The translations under genes and the position numbers were made by a program. The notes under the pieces were generated by a model. That model saw nothing but the letters and a program-made list of their open reading frames with translations. It was not told the origin of the DNA and made no database searches. Shown one piece after another: positions 17,143 through 25,043 of a DNA stretch of 64,000 bases (position 1 is the first letter of the stretch; every line of letters starts with the position of its first letter). The stretch is from Mucilaginibacter rubeus (GTDB taxonomy: Bacteria > Bacteroidota > Bacteroidia > Sphingobacteriales > Sphingobacteriaceae): positions 2,108,001 through 2,172,000 of the forward strand of contig NZ_CP043450.1 in NCBI RefSeq assembly GCF_003286415.2, in the 5' to 3' direction.

Positions 17143-17246
17143 TCCTCTCTTGAGAGGGGCGGAGGGGTGTGTTTCTGCTTCGATAAGCTTGCGGCAGAAC
17201 ACACCCCTGCTACCCTCGCCCCTCCGCGCCCCCTCTCAAGAGGGGA
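17143..17246. repeat. large GC-rich imperfect inverted repeat between convergent genes
   Basis: The left arm (17144-17178, core GAGGGGCGGAGGGGTGTGTT) pairs with the right arm (17194-17246, AACACACCCCT ... CCCCTCCGC ... CCCCTCTC) with a roughly 10-base bulge and a 15-base loop. The arm ends CCTCTCTTGAGAGG and CCCTCTCAAGAGGGG are themselves palindromic. Composition is very unlike the surroundings. It resembles mobile intergenic palindromes common in this phylum and could also act as a terminator for the convergent chitinase and nagB genes. Confidence 0.7.
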
Positions 17247-17340
17247 GTTTTAAAATCCTTTGTTTATTTGATTCCTTAAGCTGAGGGTTATATTGTACCC
17301 GGTGGCCTGCTTTATAAAGTTCAGGTTGATTATAAATAAA

Positions 17341-18099
17341 TTACCAATTATAACCACGTTCTTTAGCGTAATCGGCTATTAAAGCGCCCGCATCCGCATC
17401 TAACAATATCTCGCAATTTGAATGTAGTTGTACTACAGATGCCGGGATATCCGTGGTTACAGGGCCTAATATGGCTTGTTTAATGATTTCGGCCTTATGG
17501 CTGCCTTTTGCTATCAGGATAAGCTTGCGGGTATGCATAATGTTTTTAACGCCACGGGTTAGGCCACCAAGTTCGGTTTCTGGTGGGACTTGAGTTTCAC
17601 GGCGTACGCGTGCTTCAAAATCCGGATCCATTGGTGATACCCAGGTTTCACTTTCAAAGGGCGTTCCTGGCTGATTGATGCCAATATGTCCATTACTGCC
17701 GATACCCAGCATCTGCAAATCGGCTCCGCCTCGCTCGGCAAGGCGTTTTTCAAACAGGATACTCTCTGCCACAAAATCATTAGAAAGGGTAGGCGGCATA
17801 ATAAAGTTTTTTTCAGGAATCCCCAGCGGACCGGCAATCTGGTTCAGGATCATGGTATAGCAACTGCCTGTGTATTCGCGCTCCAGGTTAGTGAGTTCAT
17901 CTACATTAAACAGGGTAATGTTTGATACATCAAACGGGTATTGAGCGTGAATTTCCGAAACAATGCGGTGCATCCCAATGGTAGTTTGCCCGGTTGAAAG
18001 GCCAATTACCGATGTTCGTTTTTCAAGCATCTGCGCTATGATGCGCCATGCCGCGGTGATATCAAATTCCTGCTCGCTTTTGGTTATAGTTACTTTCAT
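17341..18099 (-). CDS. nagB: NagB-like glucosamine-6-phosphate deaminase
   Basis: This 252-residue cytoplasmic protein has the NagB/6-phosphogluconolactonase fold: phosphate loop GLSTGQTT (33-40), NVDEL with Asp67 (equivalent to the proton-abstracting Asp72 of E. coli NagB), and GIGSNGHIGINQPG (132-145) with His138. The Asp-to-Asn change at 136 is normal in B. subtilis-type NagB, but the usual Glu of NEPG is Gln143 here. The enzyme would convert glucosamine-6-P to fructose-6-P and ammonia. It is the last gene after the PTS genes, 167 bases below ptsH with a large palindrome between. A galactosamine-6-P or other amino-sugar-P deaminase is an alternative. Confidence 0.85.
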   Translation of the reverse strand: MKVTITKSEQEFDITAAWRIIAQMLEKRTSVIGLSTGQTTIGMHRIVSEIHAQYPFDVSNITLFNVDELTNLEREYTGSCYTMILNQIAGPLGIPEKNFIMPPTLSNDFVAESILFEKRLAERGGADLQMLGIGSNGHIGINQPGTPFESETWVSPMDPDFEARVRRETQVPPETELGGLTRGVKNIMHTRKLILIAKGSHKAEIIKQAILGPVTTDIPASVVQLHSNCEILLDADAGALIADYAKERGYNW

Positions 18100-18125
18100 G
18101 TATAATTTCTATGCTTTTTAATTCA

Positions 18126-18249
18126 TTGCCGTTGACTTTAGTCAACGGAATAGTGACAAATAATTTAATGGCTTTAGCCGAATTGTTGCTTGTATTTGGG
18201 CTAAAGCCCGCTTACTGTTGCCTTTACCGTTGACTAAAGTCAACGGCAA
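18126..18249. repeat. 124-bp nested palindromic (REP-like) element between ptsH and nagB
   Basis: Terminal 23-bp arms at 18126-18148 and 18227-18249 are exact reverse complements of each other, and each is also nearly self-palindromic (CCGTTGACT-2-AGTCAACGG). Between them GGCTTTAGCC (18170-18179) and GGGCTAAAGCCC (18198-18209) form a second complementary pair, each again self-palindromic. The element can fold as one long hairpin or as four small ones. It looks like a REP/BIME-type unit and lies inside the PTS-nagB transcription unit. Confidence 0.8.
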
Positions 18250-18266
18250 CGAATAGCTTAGTTGTT

Positions 18267-18533
18267 TTAAAGTTCTTTAAGCTGTTTGGTGAAAAAATCA
18301 TCGATAATAACTGCTGCGCTCACTTCATCCTCGCCATCCATAATTACCGAAACGGTTTCGCCGCCTTTAATGCTCAGCGATAGGATATTAAGCAAACTGT
18401 TCAGTTTAACGGTTTTGTCGCCTTTTTTTAAACTGGTGGCCGATTTAAAGCCTTTTACCAGTTTAACAAGCTGGGTTGCCGGTCGGGCATGCATTCCCTG
18501 CGCCGATGTGATGATATAATCTTTGGTTATCAT
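18267..18533 (-). CDS. ptsH: PTS phosphocarrier protein HPr
   Basis: This 88-residue protein of standard HPr length carries the active-site segment GMHARPATQ with phospho-acceptor His15 and conserved Arg17. Ser46 is also present in KLNSLLNILSL at the position of the regulatory serine used by HPr kinase in Firmicutes; no HPr kinase gene is in the window. HPr passes phosphate from Enzyme I to EIIA. Its start overlaps the end of ptsI by 4 bases, giving tight translational coupling. Confidence 0.95.
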   Translation of the reverse strand: MITKDYIITSAQGMHARPATQLVKLVKGFKSATSLKKGDKTVKLNSLLNILSLSIKGGETVSVIMDGEDEVSAAVIIDDFFTKQLKEL

Positions 18534-20242
18534 TGGGTTATCTCCTTTAAATAAGCAATAACGTTTTCTGAACTATCCATGGCCATTACCTGTTGGCATA
18601 CCTGCTTAGCTGTTGCTTCGCTATTATTAATGATGATGTTTTTAATTGCTGGAATGGAGGCAGCACTCATGGAAAACTCTTCAAGCCCCATGCCTAATAA
18701 TAACAGGGTTGCCAGCGGGTCGGAGGCCATCTCGCCGCACATGCCCACGTGTATGTTATGCGCACGGCCTTGTTCAATTACATTCAGAATGAGACGTAGT
18801 ACACCGGGATTAAACGGATCGTACAGGTGGGTGATCTTTTCATTCATCCTGTCTACAGCCAGGGTATACTGGCAAAGGTCGTTGGTGCCAATACTGAAAA
18901 AGTCCACTTCTTTAGCAAGGATATCCGCCGTAACAGCGGCTGACGGAATCTCGACCATGATCCCAACCTTCACATCATTGTTGAATGCGACACCAGCTTC
19001 AAACAGTTCGTTTTTTGCTTTATTCAGGATGAATTTCGCTTCGCGAATTTCTTTTACGTTAGAGATCATGGGGAACATGATACTAACCGATCCAAATGCG
19101 GAGGCCCTTAAAATGGCTTTAAGCTGCACAATAAATAAACCTTCCTGATCGAGCGAAATACGGATTGCACGATAGCCAAGAAAAGGATTAAGTTCGGTTG
19201 GTAAGTTGAAGTATGACAGGTGTTTATCGCCACCTATATCAATGGTTCGTATAACTGTAGGTTTGCCTTTTGCCTGTAATACTGCTTTTTTATAAAACTC
19301 AAATTGTTCCTCTTCATCCGGGAATGTATCTCGATCCATAAACAGCATTTCGGTACGGAAAAGGCCAACACCTTCGCCGCCGTTATCGTGCACCATAGCC
19401 AGGTCATCGGCATCCGAGATATTGGCCAATAGGGTTACCTGTTTACCATCGGCGGTAATGGCAGGCTTGTCTTTCACCGTTTTTAATACCTCGGCCTGTT
19501 GCCTGAAGGAGGCGGATTTAGCCGAGTATCTGCTAATAATATCCTCGCCTGGGTTAACATAAACCGAACCGCTGAGGCCGTCTAAAATGATAAAGTCGTT
19601 ATGGTTGATAGTCATTAACTCATCGCCGCAGGCTACAACCGCAGGCAGCCCTTTTGATTTGGCTATGATGGCCGCGTGCGAGGTGCGGCTACCCGCCTGT
19701 GTTGCAAACCCGGTGACAAGGTTCAGGTCTAAAGTGATCGTATCAGAAGGAGTGAGGTCATCGGCAATAACAATGGTATCCGGCTCAAAAGAGCGGTTAT
19801 TGGTATCGCCTGTACGGTTGATGTATTTGAGGATCCGGTTACCGATATCCTGAAAATCAGCCGAGCGGGCACGCATATACTCATCATCCATGCTTTCAAA
19901 CAGGGCGACAATGCCGGCGGTAACTTCTATCATAGCATCGTTCGCCGTCTTTTTCTCTTCTTCAATTTTAGCTACCACATCTTCACGAATCTGCGGATCA
20001 TTGATCAGCTCCACCTGTGTTTCCAGTATAGCTATGTCATCATCATTGAGCATCAGTTGCGAGTTGTTCTTGATGGCATCGATCTCGGCAAGCGCGTTGA
20101 CAACCGAAATGTCAAAGCGTTCAATTTCCGCTACTATCTCAACCTGGTTTTTTAAAACAATACCGTTGGTGGCAGGCGCGTTTTTTTTAATAACAAACGC
20201 CCTTCCTATAGCAATGCCCGGTGAAACTCCAATTCCCTTCAT
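18530..20242 (-). CDS. ptsI: PTS Enzyme I (phosphoenolpyruvate-protein phosphotransferase)
   Basis: This 570-residue protein is full length for Enzyme I. It begins KGIGVSPGIAIGRAF; the phosphohistidine domain has GSRTSHAAIIAKSKGLPAVV with His189 at the same number as in E. coli. The PEP-binding barrel has GLFRTEMLFMDR, a GxGxNDLCQYTLAVDR-like segment (FSIGTNDLCQ) and the CGEMASDP cysteine loop. It takes phosphate from PEP and passes it to HPr. It lies 12 bases downstream of the fused IIC-IID gene and overlaps ptsH. All key residues appear intact, so it should be active. Confidence 0.96.
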   Translation of the reverse strand: MKGIGVSPGIAIGRAFVIKKNAPATNGIVLKNQVEIVAEIERFDISVVNALAEIDAIKNNSQLMLNDDDIAILETQVELINDPQIREDVVAKIEEEKKTANDAMIEVTAGIVALFESMDDEYMRARSADFQDIGNRILKYINRTGDTNNRSFEPDTIVIADDLTPSDTITLDLNLVTGFATQAGSRTSHAAIIAKSKGLPAVVACGDELMTINHNDFIILDGLSGSVYVNPGEDIISRYSAKSASFRQQAEVLKTVKDKPAITADGKQVTLLANISDADDLAMVHDNGGEGVGLFRTEMLFMDRDTFPDEEEQFEFYKKAVLQAKGKPTVIRTIDIGGDKHLSYFNLPTELNPFLGYRAIRISLDQEGLFIVQLKAILRASAFGSVSIMFPMISNVKEIREAKFILNKAKNELFEAGVAFNNDVKVGIMVEIPSAAVTADILAKEVDFFSIGTNDLCQYTLAVDRMNEKITHLYDPFNPGVLRLILNVIEQGRAHNIHVGMCGEMASDPLATLLLLGMGLEEFSMSAASIPAIKNIIINNSEATAKQVCQQVMAMDSSENVIAYLKEITQ

Positions 20243-20254
20243 TTATGTTTTTCT

Positions 20255-21847
20255 TTATGCAAACAGGTGGATAATACTCCCTGCAAAACCAAGCAACAGC
20301 AGGCCTAATAACAGGTATGTGGTTTTAATATTCTTTTTAACAAAATAATACACTAAAAAAGTAAGTCCCAACGGTATCATGGCAGGCACTACCTGGTCTA
20401 AAATGCTTTGAACGCCCACTGCGGATTTTTCTGTGCCGATATGTAATGGTGTAGTGATGTTCATGAGCGTTACCGGCATAGCCCCAACAACCATCAGCCC
20501 TAAAATAGATGAGCCTTTAGTGAGTCTGTCCATTACATTATTTTTGGCCAGGTTTTGCAAAAAGCGGGTGCCTGCATCGTAGCCCACAAAGGTTAGTTTA
20601 TAACGTAGCAGTAGATGTGGAACATTAAATATGAGCAGGAACAACAATGGCCCCAGGATATTGCCTTTAATAGCCAGCGATGTTCCAACCCCGGCGGCAA
20701 TCACTTTAAATGTGCCCCAAAACAAAGAGTCGAATACTCCGGCCAGTGGTCCCATCAGGCCCAGTTTTACCGAGTTGATAGATTCTTCATCGAAATCTTC
20801 GTCATTACTGTTTTGCTCTTCCATGGCAGCCGTGATGCCCATTATTAATGTAGAACCGTATGGACTGGTATTAAAAAATTGCAGATGTCTTTTCAATGCC
20901 GCCGCCATGGCCTCTTTGGTATTGTAAAGCTTTTTAAGAACCGGGATAATGGAAAACGCGAAGCCGGTATTTTGCCAGGTTTCAAAATTGAAATTGGCTT
21001 CCAGCGCCAGCGAACGAAAGAACAGCATCCGGATATCACGTTTGCTAAGCTTTGGATTTGGTTTTATTTGCTTTGCCGGTTCTTCATCGAATCCAAAATC
21101 ATCATCATCATCTTCATCTGTGACAGGTTTAGAGGCAACCTGGGTTACCAATAAAGCAATAATAACGCCTAAGCCGCCAATGGCTATTACCGGTAATTTC
21201 AAGTAAGCCGCTAACATAAAACCCAGGAAAAAATAAGGGGCCATGTTTTTATTGAACATGAGGTTCATGAGCAGCGCGAAACCTAATGCGGGCAGCATAT
21301 TGCCTGCAACCTGTAAGCCTGTTTGTACCCACGCCGGTATCATGTCCAAAAATGTTTTCATAGCGCCGGCACCTAATTGCAGCGCAAGCATAATGATAAT
21401 GCCCATGAGCACCGGCCTCAATAGGCCTGAAATGATATGCAGGCGTTGAATGCCTTTAAATTCACCATCTTCGGCATATTGATTGAACTTTTTATTGAGC
21501 ATAGCCCGCAATACAAACAAACCACTGATCACCATTTCGGCCAGTATGGAAACAGGTACGGCTATGGCCAGTGCAATTGCGGGGCCTTTACCTGAGATGA
21601 TAGCAAACGCGGTACCCAGTACGCCACCCGTGATCACATCAGGAGGTATAGCTGCGCCAACCTTGATGTTTCCCATGAATATGAGTTCAAGCGTAGCACC
21701 GATGATCACGCCCTGGGTTACGTCGCCAAGCACCAGGCCAACCAGCGGGCCAAGCACCAGGGGGCGGCTAAGCAGGGTAGTGCCCAGAAAATCTTCCGAA
21801 TGTCCAAACATCGCTATCAGCGCGATGAGTAAGTATGATACTGACAA
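20255..21847 (-). CDS. fused PTS mannose-family EIIC-EIID permease
   Basis: This 530-residue membrane protein combines two subunits usually encoded separately. Residues about 1-240 are EIIC-like (multi-pass, with PLVLGPLVGLVLGD and GATLELIFMGNIKVGAAIPPD). An acidic linker follows (TDEDDDDDFGFDEEPAKQ, about 245-262). Residues about 265-530 are EIID-like (SKRDIRMLFFRSLALEANFNFE, HLQFFNTSPYG, GLMGPLAGVFDS, FVGYDAG). Together they form the sugar channel of a mannose/glucosamine/GalNAc/sorbose-family PTS. The reading frame is continuous through the linker, so this is a fusion and not two ORFs. IIB lies 42 bases upstream and ptsI 12 bases downstream. The exact sugar cannot be read from sequence; nagB points to an amino sugar. 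Confidence 0.93.
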   Translation of the reverse strand: MSVSYLLIALIAMFGHSEDFLGTTLLSRPLVLGPLVGLVLGDVTQGVIIGATLELIFMGNIKVGAAIPPDVITGGVLGTAFAIISGKGPAIALAIAVPVSILAEMVISGLFVLRAMLNKKFNQYAEDGEFKGIQRLHIISGLLRPVLMGIIIMLALQLGAGAMKTFLDMIPAWVQTGLQVAGNMLPALGFALLMNLMFNKNMAPYFFLGFMLAAYLKLPVIAIGGLGVIIALLVTQVASKPVTDEDDDDDFGFDEEPAKQIKPNPKLSKRDIRMLFFRSLALEANFNFETWQNTGFAFSIIPVLKKLYNTKEAMAAALKRHLQFFNTSPYGSTLIMGITAAMEEQNSNDEDFDEESINSVKLGLMGPLAGVFDSLFWGTFKVIAAGVGTSLAIKGNILGPLLFLLIFNVPHLLLRYKLTFVGYDAGTRFLQNLAKNNVMDRLTKGSSILGLMVVGAMPVTLMNITTPLHIGTEKSAVGVQSILDQVVPAMIPLGLTFLVYYFVKKNIKTTYLLLGLLLLGFAGSIIHLFA

Positions 21848-21889
21848 TTTTGTTAGGTTGTTGTTTGTTAGTTTGTTAGATATGTTTAT

Positions 21890-22360
21890 TTAAATCAGGT
21901 TTGCTACAAGTTGTTTGTTATCAGTAGGTACCTGCCTTACTTCAAGCTCAAGGCCTTTTGCCAGCATTTCGCGAATGATAGCTATATCATCGTCATTAAC
22001 TGCTATCGCTTTTGAGATCAGCTTTGAGCCGTCTTTTGACCGTAAGCCACCGAAGTTGATTGTTGTTATTTCGGGCACTTCCACTGCCAGTGCGGCTGCA
22101 TCCTTAACGCTATTGATCAGGATTAAAACTTTCGCGTTTTTGCTTTTCTCGTCATTTAAAAAAGCGGCCGCCTCTTTTATCGGTTTGATCAATAGCTTGG
22201 TGCCTGCCGGTTTTGCAAGGCCGAGGGTCATCTTCATAAACTCATCCTTGGCCACTTTGTCGTTGGCAATCAGCAGGCAATCGGCACCAAGCGCAGGCGT
22301 CCATGTAAAAGCTACCTGGCCATGTACCAACCTGTCATCAATACGGGTTAGCTTAATCAT
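21890..22360 (-). CDS. PTS mannose-family EIIB subunit
   Basis: This 156-residue cytoplasmic protein has the N-terminal motif RIDDRLVHGQV with phospho-acceptor His13, diagnostic of mannose-family IIB. The rest shows the alternating strand/helix pattern of the family, including TTINFGGLRSKDG, a variant of the usual NVGG loop. It receives phosphate from EIIA and gives it to the sugar entering through IIC-IID. Its start overlaps the end of the IIA gene by 8 bases. Confidence 0.93.
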   Translation of the reverse strand: MIKLTRIDDRLVHGQVAFTWTPALGADCLLIANDKVAKDEFMKMTLGLAKPAGTKLLIKPIKEAAAFLNDEKSKNAKVLILINSVKDAAALAVEVPEITTINFGGLRSKDGSKLISKAIAVNDDDIAIIREMLAKGLELEVRQVPTDNKQLVANLI

Positions 22361-22790
22361 TTTCTTCCTCTTGGTTTTGCGCGGTTAAAAGTTTATTTAC
22401 ATATACCATTTGTTGCTTAGCGTTTTCAATAGCTTCGGCAATTACTTTTTCTGCGGGAGTGTTCGCATCAGCCAATATAATTTCAATGACCAGCGGCAGA
22501 TTAAAGCCCGAAACCACATGTACGTTAGGCTGCAGGGCATATTGCAGGATTTGATTAGTAACACTGCCCCCCATGATATCCGAAAAAACAATCAATTCAT
22601 CATTGTCGCCAATTTGATCAACTACCGCTTTGATATCATCTTCTAATGAGCGGTTTTCATCAACATAAGCTTCAATCAAAAAAATGCTATCCGCAGTGCC
22701 GGTAATAATATCAAGCGACGATTTTATGCCACCTGCAAGCTTGCCATGCGTTGCTATTAGAAATTTTCTTGTGCTTCCGGTATTCTCCAT
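22353..22790 (-). CDS. PTS mannose-family EIIA subunit
   Basis: This 145-residue cytoplasmic protein has ATHGKLAGG with phospho-acceptor His15 near the N-terminus and the later SDIMGGSVTNQ motif, both typical of mannose-family IIA. It carries phosphate from HPr to IIB. It is the first gene of the operon IIA-IIB-IICD-ptsI-ptsH-(nagB). A good promoter match lies 64-94 bases upstream. The C-terminus ends in an acidic tail (QNQEEEND) without a fused IIB domain, unlike E. coli ManX. Confidence 0.93.
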   Translation of the reverse strand: MENTGSTRKFLIATHGKLAGGIKSSLDIITGTADSIFLIEAYVDENRSLEDDIKAVVDQIGDNDELIVFSDIMGGSVTNQILQYALQPNVHVVSGFNLPLVIEIILADANTPAEKVIAEAIENAKQQMVYVNKLLTAQNQEEEND

Positions 22791-23166
22791 CGATAATTAA
22801 GGTTTTTATATCCGCGTTTAAGGTCGCGGAGCTTTCATAATTGGTTTATATATGAAAATTAATCTTTTGCAATTATCAGTCAAACTTTATTCAATTGCTA
22901 TTTTGAAGGCACTACAACACCACTACTGTAATTTATTGTGCCGATTTCGGCTATTGAAGAAGTTTGAAGGCATATAATGAAGTTCGAGGTCATAAGTTCG
23001 GAGTTTTAAGTCAAAAGCCTTTTGACTTTGGACTTTGAACTATTGACTTATCAGTAGTGCTAATGTAGGGGCATGAAAATATCCATCAGCAACTTTATGT
23101 TTTAGCTTTGAAACGGGATACAAAACGCTTTCCTGCCAACCATTTTATAATTCCTTAACTTTATAT
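22791..23166. other. divergent intergenic region between PTS operon and GH9 gene
   Basis: This 376-base region holds the PTS promoter (22854-22884) and a run of short related words near 22978-23050 (GAAGTTCGAGGTCATAAGTT, GGACTTTGAACT), including the dyad AGTCAAAAG-C-CTTTTGACT at 23009-23027. No clear promoter for the GH9 gene was found, and no gene or RNA was recognised. Confidence 0.5.
22854..22884 (-). promoter_or_regulatory. Bacteroidota-type promoter of the PTS operon
   Basis: On the minus strand TTTG (22884-22881) and TAATTTTC (22861-22854) are exactly 19 bases apart, matching TTTG-N19-TAnnTTTG except for the last base. Transcription would start near 22847 with a leader of about 57 bases before the EIIA start. 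Confidence 0.6.
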
Positions 23167-25020
23167 ATGAACCTAAAAAAGCGTATCGATCTTCTTTCGG
23201 CTATATGCAAAAAGTGTTGCCTTGTTTTAGCAGGATTGCCATTTATTGTGCAGGCACAAAGTATTAAAGTGGTAACCAATCATGTAGGTTACGAGGATAA
23301 TAAGGCCAAACGCGCCATTATAGTTGCGGATAGTCATCTTGCCTTTACATCATTTAACCTTATTGATGCTGATAAAGGAAATACTGCATTTACCGGGCAA
23401 ATCAACTACAGCGGGCCCGTGAACAAATGGAAGAACTTTGAATTTTGGACGCTTGATTTTAGCGGTTTTACAAAACCGGGGGCTTATAAAATCCAATTTA
23501 ATTCACCTAAGGGTGTTATTTCATCTTACCCCTTTATTATTGGTAAAAACGTGCTTGAAAAAGCAACCATATCTGATGTGGTGTATTACTTTAAAGGACA
23601 GCGAAGCTCCGGCTTGTTAGATAAAGCCGATCATCATTTGGTATTATCAGGAACAACGGACACTGTTGACGCGCACGGCGGTTGGTATGATGCCACCGGC
23701 GATTATGGCAAACATCTTTCACACCTGTCATTCTCTAATTATTTTAATCCGCAGCAAATCTCATTAACGGCTTTTAGTCTGTTCAAAACCTATGAGTTGT
23801 TAAGCGCGCGCCCCGGAACTGATTTCAGACAGTTTAACAGGCGGATTTTAGATGAGGCTATGTATGGAGCCGATTACCTGGTAAGGATGCAGGCGAAAAA
23901 CGGCTCTTTTTACCGTTCTGTTTCTTCGCCCGGACCCGGTAAGTTACCTAAAGACCGCGTAATTCAGGCGAATGAAGGTAACTACCGGATCAAGCAAACC
24001 AAAGATCAATCGTTCACCAAAACCACAACCGGTAAAAACTGGCGCAGTTATCAAGCCAGTTATCGTTCGGGTGCAGGGATTTCTATCGCCGCGTTGGCAA
24101 TGGCATCAGCTTACCAAACGTCGGGAGAGTTTAGCAATGCAGATTACCTGAAGGCCGCTGAAAATGCCTTTGCCTTTTTGGAAAAGGAAAACCCGCAAAT
24201 GGATTATGATAAAAAGGAGAATATCCTTGATGATTATTGTGCTTTAAGCGCCGCGACTGAGCTTTACAAGGTAACTCATAAAGAGATATACAAAACAGCA
24301 GCCGAAAAACGGGCAAATAATCTGCTCAATCGCTTGAGCTCCTGGAATAAGTATCAAAACTTTTGGCGTGCCGATGATAAAGACCGGCCTTTCTTTCACC
24401 CTTCAGATGGAGGGCTGCCGGTTGTTAGTCTGCTGTATTACTACCCATATGCTGCTGCCGATCTGCAGGCAAGGATCAAATTGGCAGTAAGGAAGTCAAT
24501 GGAGTTTGAGTTAGCTATCACACATGAAGTAAATAATCCCTTTGGCTATAGCCGCGAATTGGTGCAGGATACTTTGGGCAACCGCCATAGTGCTTTCTTT
24601 TTCCCGCATGGCAGTGATGCTTCTCCCTGGTGGCAGGGAGAAAATGCAAGGCTTGGTTCAGTAGCTACAGCCGCGCGGATGGCTGCAAACCTGTTTAAGG
24701 ATGATAAAACTTTTCATGACCAGCTTTCAGGTTTCGCTATTGATCAGCTTAACTGGATTTTAGGATTGAACCCATTTGATGCCAGTATGCTGCAGGGTAC
24801 AGGGCATAACAATCCGGCGTATGGCTTTTTTGGCACGTTTGAATATACCAACGCGCCGGGCGGTATTGTAAATGGCATTACCTCGGGCTTTGATAATGAG
24901 GATGATATTGACTTTAATATTCCCTATGCTGTGTCGGGCAAAGACTCGGACTGGCGCTGGGCCGAGCAATGGTTGCCGCACACGGCCTGGTACCTACTGG
25001 CGGTTTCAACAAGCGATTAA
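23167..25020 (+). CDS. secreted GH9 family glucanase
   Basis: This 617-residue protein has a signal peptide (about 1-30, ending VQAQ). An N-terminal immunoglobulin-like CelD_N domain (about 33-125) is followed by the GH9 (alpha/alpha)6 barrel. GGWYDATGDYGKH (171-183) carries the paired catalytic aspartates Asp175 and Asp179, and the C-terminal segment WAEQWLPHTAWYL has the likely acid Glu600. The GLNPFDASMLQGTGHNNP segment is also typical. It should cleave beta-1,4-linked glucan or a related glycan outside the cytoplasm; chitobiose- or glucosamine-releasing GH9 enzymes exist, so a chitin-related role is possible. It begins a plus-strand run with redoxin and ThuA genes. Confidence 0.9.
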   Translation: MNLKKRIDLLSAICKKCCLVLAGLPFIVQAQSIKVVTNHVGYEDNKAKRAIIVADSHLAFTSFNLIDADKGNTAFTGQINYSGPVNKWKNFEFWTLDFSGFTKPGAYKIQFNSPKGVISSYPFIIGKNVLEKATISDVVYYFKGQRSSGLLDKADHHLVLSGTTDTVDAHGGWYDATGDYGKHLSHLSFSNYFNPQQISLTAFSLFKTYELLSARPGTDFRQFNRRILDEAMYGADYLVRMQAKNGSFYRSVSSPGPGKLPKDRVIQANEGNYRIKQTKDQSFTKTTTGKNWRSYQASYRSGAGISIAALAMASAYQTSGEFSNADYLKAAENAFAFLEKENPQMDYDKKENILDDYCALSAATELYKVTHKEIYKTAAEKRANNLLNRLSSWNKYQNFWRADDKDRPFFHPSDGGLPVVSLLYYYPYAAADLQARIKLAVRKSMEFELAITHEVNNPFGYSRELVQDTLGNRHSAFFFPHGSDASPWWQGENARLGSVATAARMAANLFKDDKTFHDQLSGFAIDQLNWILGLNPFDASMLQGTGHNNPAYGFFGTFEYTNAPGGIVNGITSGFDNEDDIDFNIPYAVSGKDSDWRWAEQWLPHTAWYLLAVSTSD

Positions 25021-25043
25021 TTGTAAACCATTATACCTAAGTT

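Noticed and set aside
17341-18099. Asn in place of Asp in the NagB GxGxDGH motif as evidence of inactivation
   Set aside because: B. subtilis-type NagB also has Asn here (GIGRNGHIGFNEPG), so only the Glu to Gln change is noted as unusual.
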